Assembly (NCBI GenBank): GCA_038373885.1
Contig: JAWZYV010013161.1
Location: 56,179-120,178, forward strand
Source of the DNA: Cheiracanthium punctorium
Lineage: Eukaryota; Arthropoda; Arachnida; Araneae; Cheiracanthiidae
Direction: 5' to 3'
Length of the DNA: 64,000 nt
Part shown: in pieces, positions 57,456 through 64,000 of the stretch
Layout of the letters: every line of letters begins with the position of its first letter
How positions within the stretch are numbered: the stretch's first letter is position 1
Notes under the pieces: model-generated
Seen by the model: only the letters and a program-made list of their open reading frames with translations
Databases searched by the model: none
Told to the model about the DNA's origin: nothing
Made by a program: the position numbers and the translations under genes

Positions 57456-58824
57456 TTCTAAACCGTCCGATAAAACAGTAAAAACGCACAAAAAGTGTAT
57501 ATTGCATAAACTAGCAGCATGCAGTTAAGTAGTGTATATGCTAAATGCTATTATAACACAAATAAAATATACATACAAATATAGAACCATCTCGATCCTG
57601 TACATCGACAGTCCTTAAATAAGGAGAAAGTTATTTTAATTTTATACAGCACCTGCGAACTTCAGAATGTTCATATAAAGCCCGCAAAGACTGAGTAGAA
57701 ACCTCCAAAATCCAATGGAATAAAAGTATATTATATTTTTACAACCAAATATCAAAAATTAAAAAAGCCTATTTAAAGTAAATAGAAAATATTATAATTA
57801 CTAAAAAGGAGAGGAAATTTCTATAAAAATACCTTTTTTTTTTAATTTTCAAGAATGTAGAGTTGCTCAGACCACGAAATACTGTCAAAAGATTGTAAAC
57901 AGGTTGAAATATAGTATTAAAAACCAACAAATAAACACACACACACATAAAAAAATTGGGAAGGATCCAAAAGATCGTTGTAAATCTCGCAGACTCGAAA
58001 ATTCCTCTTTGCACTTCCCGAGTGTGAAATTCTTCGTCATATCAACGACAAATATGAGAATATGCAATAATATGCAGTTATTGCCAGCGTGACAAAAAAA
58101 AATCTTATGCAAAAGAGCTAGTCTGAATCATTAACCAAAGGTTGGAGGCAAATATAAAAAGGGGGAGGGGTATAAAAAAATATGAGTGAAAAGTAGAGTA
58201 AACAACTCGAATATTTTACCTACGACCTCACCCATCAGGAAAAAAGCTCGAGAAAAGTATAATCAGACCATTTTTCCAAACTTCTTTTAAGGAAATTCTA
58301 TAAATTTCGTCAAAAAATTTGGGTTAACTTTGTGAAGATGAGCCAAAAAACAAGAGTTGGAGAAATTCGAGAATCAGGCAACACATTAGCCAAATGCGGC
58401 ATAAACATAATGGATAATGTAACAAGAGATAGGTCAGTATAGAGATTTATTTTCAAGGTTCTTGCTTTCAAAACCCTATAATTATAATAGCATCTAATTA
58501 TAGTCAAAAGACTAATAAAAACTCTAGCCTGCAGCTAGTAAGACCCACCTTGCCATTATTGGTAAAAGGCACACGTGATTTTAGCCAACAGTTTTGAATG
58601 CCGCAATACTGACTAACTGAACCAAAACAAAAATAAGAATATAGTGGATAAAAAACTGAAAAATCCACGTTAAATGGTGGCAAAAAATGGAACGAATTTA
58701 CATTCTAAAATGCCCATGAGAATCGAGGATTTCTCTAGCTCACACTCCTCGTACGCATGTTTCACAATTTAGCCATTTTTGCGGCTAGATCTGGCCAACT
58801 GGCAGCACCGAAGTATTTTGTAAA

Positions 58825-59436
58825 TCGACTATCGCTACGCTCGCATTTCGTATGAGGCATTCGGCCCCTAAAAAGACTTATTTGTAAAAAAGGCATCATT
58901 TCAACAAACAAAACCCAAAGGTTGGATCAGACAAAATGTTACCGAGCTGCACATTGCTGGATTCTTGCATGTTGCTTGGAACATAAAAATTTAAACCTCG
59001 CACAATTTGTAATTATGTGAAACCCATGGAACGCCTTGCGTGTTAGTCAATTATTGGCGAATTTTCATACTTTGGCGACTTGCGTATATGTATAGTTAAT
59101 AATTAGCTCTAAGAAAACAGTAGTTCATATGTTTTCTTTGATAAAAAATACGGAACAGCTAGGATAGCTTGCCACCCATGGCGACTTTTCATTATTGGGC
59201 GATTGACACAGGCTCACAACCTATAATGACTGCTCATTTAAGGCTCCTGGAAAACCGTTATCGATATTTTCAAATACATAATCCTTTGCAGAAGGGGTAT
59301 TGAGCACCACGAATTACATCATCTCTCAGCGCTGGCAAATATCCATAGTGTACTATAACTGCTATAATGGCATAGTGAACGCCACCCAGTATTTCTACTG
59401 GTAGCAAATACTCCAGCTGGACCGAACCGGCTTTAA
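58825..59436 (-). repeat. Dispersed element X, copy 2 (inverted)
   Basis: It matches 3,022-3,826 in reverse, from GCTACGCTCGCATTTCGTAT through CACCCATGGCGACTTTTCAT and GGAAAACCGTTATC to AGCTGGACCGAACCGGCTTT. It is about 190 bp shorter than copy 1 because the segment holding AGGTGGAGTATAGCTC is missing. Confidence 0.75.
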
Positions 59437-59584
59437 AATATTCGGCATTTTAATTACTTTTCATTTTCAAGATATTGGGTTCTAACATTTGTGAACTCGC
59501 GGTTTAGATTCACCCTGCTTCGAAAGATACCATTTTGCCAGATCGTACCTAATGCCAAGACGGCGCTTTTAAAATCAGTTACAA

Positions 59585-59912
59585 CAGCGTTTATCAACCT
59601 GTGGCGCCCGACCCCCAAGGTAGGCTCAGAGCGTTTGCAAGGGGGTCGCGAGAAAAACCAAAGAGTAAGTAGTGATACATGTTTTTTAAAAAATCATCTT
59701 ATTTATTCTCATTTTTACTCAAAAATATATCCATTTTCGCTTAAAATGTTCATTCAGACTTGACTGATAACATTATTTTGTAGAAAATTCGACTCAATGT
59801 CCATTGTTAAAGATTAAAATACTGAATGTATGCTGAAAAATTTGAGGGGGGGGGGTCACCGTAAGTTAGTCTTTGTTGGGGGGCGCGAAGTAAAAAAGGT
59901 TGAGAACCGCTG
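59585..59912. mobile_element. 328-bp hAT MITE with perfect 8-bp target duplication
   Basis: AGTTACAA flanks both sides (59,577-59,584 and 59,913-59,920). The ends are CAGCGTTTATCAACC and GGTTGAGAACCGCTG, like the widespread CAGNGGTTCTCAACC hAT termini. The inner part has GGCGCCCGACCCCC and GGGGGGCGCG blocks. No coding. Confidence 0.92.
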
Positions 59913-59924
59913 AGTTACAATTAT

Positions 59925-61255
59925 TTGTTGTATTTATTTGTATTGAATAATAGATTTATAATTCAAATTCAAATGCTCTGTAGCATAACGCTCATAATTT
60001 AAATAATTTCAGTACGTAATTTTTAGCACTATCGATATTATCAAATTAACTTTATTGCACAATAACTATACAGCTATTCAAATTGAGTACAGTTTTTTAA
60101 ATAAATAATAAAAAATTATAGCCCTTACCCAGTTAGAATAGAAAAAGTCTCTTTTGTAATTCAAACTTAAGTATAAACAATACAAAAATTCGTACACATT
60201 CGGTGGTTTCAAAATAAACGTCTAAATTTCATAAATAAAATGAGGCATTCAATAAACTGACAGCCTATAAATTCATTTGTACATATTTGCAAAATCTCTT
60301 TTGATAGTATATTGTTATAAAGCAAATGAATGATATTAAATTAAAAATTAAAATTAATAATAAGAGAAAATAGTACAAAACAATAAAATGATAAACTTTT
60401 AACATACAAGTAAATTAAATTATATTCAACAAAAGAATAAATATGAAAAAAAAAAAACCACTCACTTCACTCAAGTCCAAGTCTTGTGAACTTACCTTTT
60501 GTAATAAATCATTTTCTTCATTTTCATTGTAAACATAGTATGTATAAATAAATACAAGAGACAACAAGCATGTTTTTATAACATTTATTTTATTATATCC
60601 CAGTGAATGGATATAGCCATGCTTCGATGTGTATTTTCTAAACTAAAAAGCTACAGAACCGACTTAATCGAGGTTTTCTCCAAAGTAATCTATTTTGTAT
60701 CACTGATAACTTCTCAAAAAAATGTTGCCTTTTGAGTAATTTAATGTTTGGAATACTGATTTTGTATTTTCACTAGCTGTTAACTACATCATAAATCTAA
60801 AATGTCAGTTTGGAACTGCAGTTTCGATTGAATGAAAGTAACAGAGTACGTTATGTATTGTTTATATTTACGATGAAAGAATTTTTCTAGTTTATCTGAC
60901 AATCTTGTAATTAAGTGGCCTTTAGATTTGCCATATATTTAAATACAGGGTGTGAATTGATTTGGGATGGCGGGGACCGTCCCCGGCTGAAGAATGTAAT
61001 ATTCCTAGATAGAGAAATCTATGTATAGATAAATACGCTAAGAAAAACCTTTGCGTCCCTTTTGCAGCGCACTGCGAGAACGGATGACCGTGAAATTCGG
61101 CACAGTTAAACTTCGTATGGAGGTGGTTGTGCGAATGTTCAAATTTTTGCGTAGTATGCTAATGCACCATAAAAAAATTAGAGAAGTCATTTGGCACGTA
61201 GTATTTCGAGCCAAGTCGGGCGATGGTTCCATTGTTGTGTCCATTTTGAAATAAA
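59925..61255. other. Non-coding, nothing firm
   Basis: Very A+T-rich. A short ORF pair at 61,038-61,298 lies on both strands next to the palindrome; neither resembles a known protein. Confidence 0.45.
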
Positions 61256-61261
61256 AACGCT

Positions 61262-61543
61262 TAAAATAAATAAAAACTTTGAGAAAAAAAAAACACATAA
61301 AAGGTTACTTCAAGGCGTCACGATCGTTTCGACCGAAAATTCGTTCGGTCTTCTTCAGACAAACCCTTCCGTCAAACAGAGCAGAGGGAACTGAACTTTT
61401 TCAGTTCCCTCTGCTCTGTTTGACGGAAGGGTTTGTCTGAAGAAGACCGAACGAATTTTCGGTCGAAACGATCGTGACGCCTTGAAGTAACCTTTTATGC
61501 GTGTTTTTTTTCTCAACGTTTTTATTTATTTTATCTTATAACA
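61262..61543. repeat. Near-perfect palindrome, 100-bp perfect core arms
   Basis: 61,296-61,395 is the exact inverse of 61,400-61,499, with a 4-nt spacer. Beyond this the arms continue to about 61,262 and 61,543 with a few differences (A-run length, GCGTGT against ACACAT). Each arm holds GAAGAAGACCGAACGAA followed by TTTTCGGTCGAAACG, a motif I associate with retroelement ends in invertebrates. A head-to-head pair of element ends is the likely origin; a foldback artefact of library or assembly is the alternative. Confidence 0.9.
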
Positions 61544-61549
61544 CCCGTT

Positions 61550-63480
61550 TTTTGAGTGTTTATTTTCAACAACGCGTAGTTTCAGCAGTACTATAGGTTT
61601 ATAGTATTACCACAAAATTTGCAAAAAGTGGAATTATTCCCCAGTTCGGTGATACGCCAATGACTAAAATGTGCTTGGCGACTTTTTCTAGAAGACGATA
61701 AGTTCGCAAAGTGTTGTAAATTTCATGTTTTAAAGCTGTGGAAAAACCTTGGAGGAGAGAATAATATTGACTATTCGTTCCTCGAAGGGAAAAACAACCG
61801 AGCAGGGCAGGTCGCAATCCAAGAGACGCTACACGGAAACGCGCCAATTCGACAATTTCTTCATAATCTCCCGCCAGGCAGTATGCTAAAGCAAATTTTC
61901 TCCAAAAATATTATTGAAGAAATACCTCAGCAATTAAGAGGGAATGACAATAATATTACTAATGAAGTAAGTGTATGCAAATATTTCCTCTCAGATAAAA
62001 TATTGAAGTCAGTTACAATAGAACCTAAAAATGATGATTGAACTTTTATTAAAGTTGACTTAATCGAATACCTGATGAATAGTGAGCATGTCACCGTAGC
62101 TACGATAAAATAATTTGCTATGATGACGATGAAATCAATAACTATCCAATAAAGTTTTTAAATTCTTTGATTGTGAGTGATTTTTTTTTCTTTTCGGTTA
62201 GGTGGGAGCAAGTGAAAAATTGCCAAATAATTGTGATCTGCGAATTCTTACAAACTTAAAGCGACTTCCAGTACATAGTTGTTTATCCCTTTCCATATTT
62301 TGGAAGTTTAATTTAATTTAGTATTTTTATTCAATTCCACACGTTTTCCGAAATTCCCTATCATGTAAACAATAAGCATATAATAATTTTTTAGTATATT
62401 GATATTTTTTACATATTGAATTCTGTATCAAAATACTATTTTGTATACGGATTAAAATTTCCGCTTTTTTTTGGGGGGGGGCAGTGTTTCAGAAGTAGTC
62501 TTTGCCAGGATTTGCACCTGGCTAACACAAAAATACCATAGTTTGCCACCACATAAGTTAATAAATTGCATCGTTATAACAATAAGAAACATAAATACAA
62601 AGGAAGCATTAGTCAATGGAACAGGAATGCGTATCAAGTTTATACATCGTAATGCTATTGATTGCGAAGTTTGAACTGAAACCGCAGGCAATAAAAGAAT
62701 TTTAATTCCACTTATAAATATTCTGGTACTATTTTACCATCCTTTCAAAAAACTCAATTTCCAAGTATACTTGCATCAGTGGTACGCCTCAGGAAGTAGA
62801 ATTGAATCATTCGACTTTTTAAGATTTTTTAACTCGAAACATAATGGGCCTTGAGCCGAGGACAGGTCCAGGCTCAATTTTCGGGGGGCGCCACTAGACT
62901 TTTTAGATTAGCTTAAATTGTTCAAAATGCAAATGAATGTGTGAAATCCAAGGTCGGTAGAGGGAGATGACCCTATGACCCACTCGCTGGAGCTGCCTTT
63001 GCATTTAGTAAAATAGAATAGAGTTTTTACAAAAACACCGTCTTCACAGAAAAGTGTGGTGATTATAAAGTGAAACTGTACAAAAGTAGTCACTAAAGAC
63101 ATATGGTCTCTTAGCCAAGGTAGTCACTTTAGTAGGTTCCAATGTATATGGAATGGTGAGCCATACTTTTTGACAGAAGATCTTTATCCACGCTCAAATT
63201 AAAAAAATTAATACTTTATGGTCGAATTTCGACCACTGGCAGACAACTAGTATTAATTAATCCCTGCCAGGACTACCCCTGCGGTAGAAATGTTAAATAA
63301 ATCTATATCCAACCTACAAGTTCAACAGTACCATGAATGGAAATTTCAATAATATTAATAGAAATCTTTTATTCAGCAGCTCAAAAGATGTACGACGAAA
63401 GAATATCTTTTAAATCTTACCTTGGCCGACCCACCGTACCCACCAGTAGATCTTCATCTGTGAAAAAAAAAAAAAAGTAC
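61550..63480. other. Non-coding, nothing firm
   Basis: It holds a TTTTTTTTGGGGGGGGG patch near 62,466 and short ORFs without character. No repeat pairs recognised. Confidence 0.45.
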
Positions 63481-63483
63481 AAT

Positions 63484-63563
63484 TACCTTTTCTAGTCTTT
63501 GCCTTGAACTACCGGTGGGACGATGGGAGACGAAGAGCGACATCCACTGCGCCATCCCCCCTC
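63484..63563 (-). mobile_element. tRNA-like / SINE head fragment
   Basis: The minus strand reads GGGGGATGGCGCAGTGGATG (classic A-box TGGCGCAGTGG) and, 40 nt on, CCGGTAGTTCAAGGC (degenerate B-box). The B-box loses the expected GGTTCGA core, so it is not a functional tRNA. Confidence 0.45.
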
Positions 63564-63599
63564 ATCATGGCAGACGAGGTCGGGTTTATCTGTAAAAAA

Positions 63600-64000
63600 C
63601 AAACAGAAAAACACAAATTTTCAATTTTAAAATTAAAGTACTGATACGAATTTCAAGATTCATACGCCGACGGGAAATTAGCTCATAAATTGTCAGCAAT
63701 TTTAGTTTTTTCTTTAAAAACCACTGGAAAAAGTAGAGCTTTTAAGTGTTTGGAATAAAAATAATTTTAAACCCACTTTATATTTTCTGTCGGTAGAATG
63801 GCTTTTTTGGCATTCATCACAGAATAATAATAACAATAAAAAAGCTGTAACGAGTTTTGCTTCTTAATTATAAGTTTAGTACTTTTATTTATAACACAAT
63901 TACTCCAAAGGGCCAAATTAATCATTTGTACTTTTTGTGACGCGGGCAGCAATTACAAACCCAATATCATAGTGACATTGGAACCCCTGCAATTAGCGTA
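63600..64000. other. Non-coding, nothing recognised
   Basis: A+T-rich window end. No gene or repeat was recognised. Confidence 0.5.

Larger units (their letters stand above)
52141..58780 (+). repeat. Deeply diverged repeat domain with recurring TCGAAAAT-like motifs
   Basis: The blocks at 52,835-53,215 and 58,385-58,770 align over about 380 bp. Ordered landmarks are CATTAGCCACATGCGACATA and CATTAGCCAAATGCGGCATA; CAATACAGTGGTTAAAAAA and GAATATAGTGGATAAAAAA; and GAGAATCGAAGAATTCTCTA followed by CTCACATTCCCCGTACGCA, against GAGAATCGAGGATTTCTCTA and CTCACACTCCTCGTACGCA. A third partial unit lies at 52,160-52,560. TCGAAAAT or close variants recur near 52,346, 52,994, 53,690, 55,028, 55,453, 57,993 and 58,366. 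No ORF follows the repeats. It is interrupted by a Helitron-like element and a SINE. Confidence 0.6.

Noticed and set aside
61437..61468. Hammerhead-ribozyme-like core (CTGAAGA, a 7-bp stem, then GAAA) in the palindrome arm
   Set aside because: There is one extra A before helix II, and the expected UH cleavage position reads UG after a 3-bp helix III (ACG/CGT). The core does not meet the consensus, so I do not call a ribozyme.
63425..63596. Two minus-strand exons with good splice signals (CACAG and GTAAG)
   Set aside because: The implied intron would be only about 28 nt, and the larger piece carries tRNA A-box and B-box-like motifs, so a SINE fragment is more likely.
1..64000. CRISPR arrays, operons or bacterial promoters
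   Set aside because: Nothing has regularly spaced identical repeats with unique spacers, and gene density, SINEs and splice-like signals are eukaryotic.

Overview
This window is eukaryotic nuclear DNA: A+T-rich, with sparse coding and very many transposon remnants (hAT, Tc1/mariner, pogo/Tigger, piggyBac-like, Helitron-like, fold-back elements and a tRNA-derived SINE family with a CAA-rich tail). The mixture fits an arthropod. A chelicerate such as a spider is my guess, but no host gene here settles it. I see no intact host protein-coding gene. The one convincing full-length protein is a hAT transposase.

Layout. 1-9.4 kb is mostly unannotatable A+T-rich DNA with a Tc1 remnant, a hAT-like MITE, SINE pieces and a small palindrome. 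9.50-15.02 kb is one large element with an exact 8-bp target duplication, GTCTCG-repeat arrays at both ends and a 1.25-kb inverted repeat inside. 15-25 kb holds small ORFs, three related MITEs (one split by a piggyBac-like element at a TTAA site), four SINE or tRNA-like pieces and a 1-kb fold-back. 25.4-41.8 kb is unusually poor in recognisable transposons and looks like a structured non-coding locus. It has three hairpins with different but compensated stems around a shared 24-nt loop, a G-rich minisatellite and a strong GC-rich hairpin. An intact hAT transposon (27,193-31,137) has inserted into it. 41.8-43.96 kb has fold-backs, a SINE and another TTAA element.

44.05-50.80 kb looks like a natural macrotransposon. 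Two near-identical hAT-like copies flank 5.3 kb that includes a nine-unit, roughly 190-bp satellite. The 8-bp target duplication sits at the outer ends of the pair, while the inner flanks do not match. 52.1-58.8 kb is a deeply diverged repeat domain with recurring TCGAAAAT-like motifs, interrupted by a Helitron-like element and a SINE. 58.8-64 kb has an inverted copy of the 3-kb element, a hAT MITE with a perfect target duplication and a 100-bp perfect palindrome.

The genes do not form a pathway. What stands out is the nested transposon history and two non-coding domains (25.4-41.8 and 52.1-58.8 kb) whose structure is not explained by known mobile elements. All alignments were made by eye.
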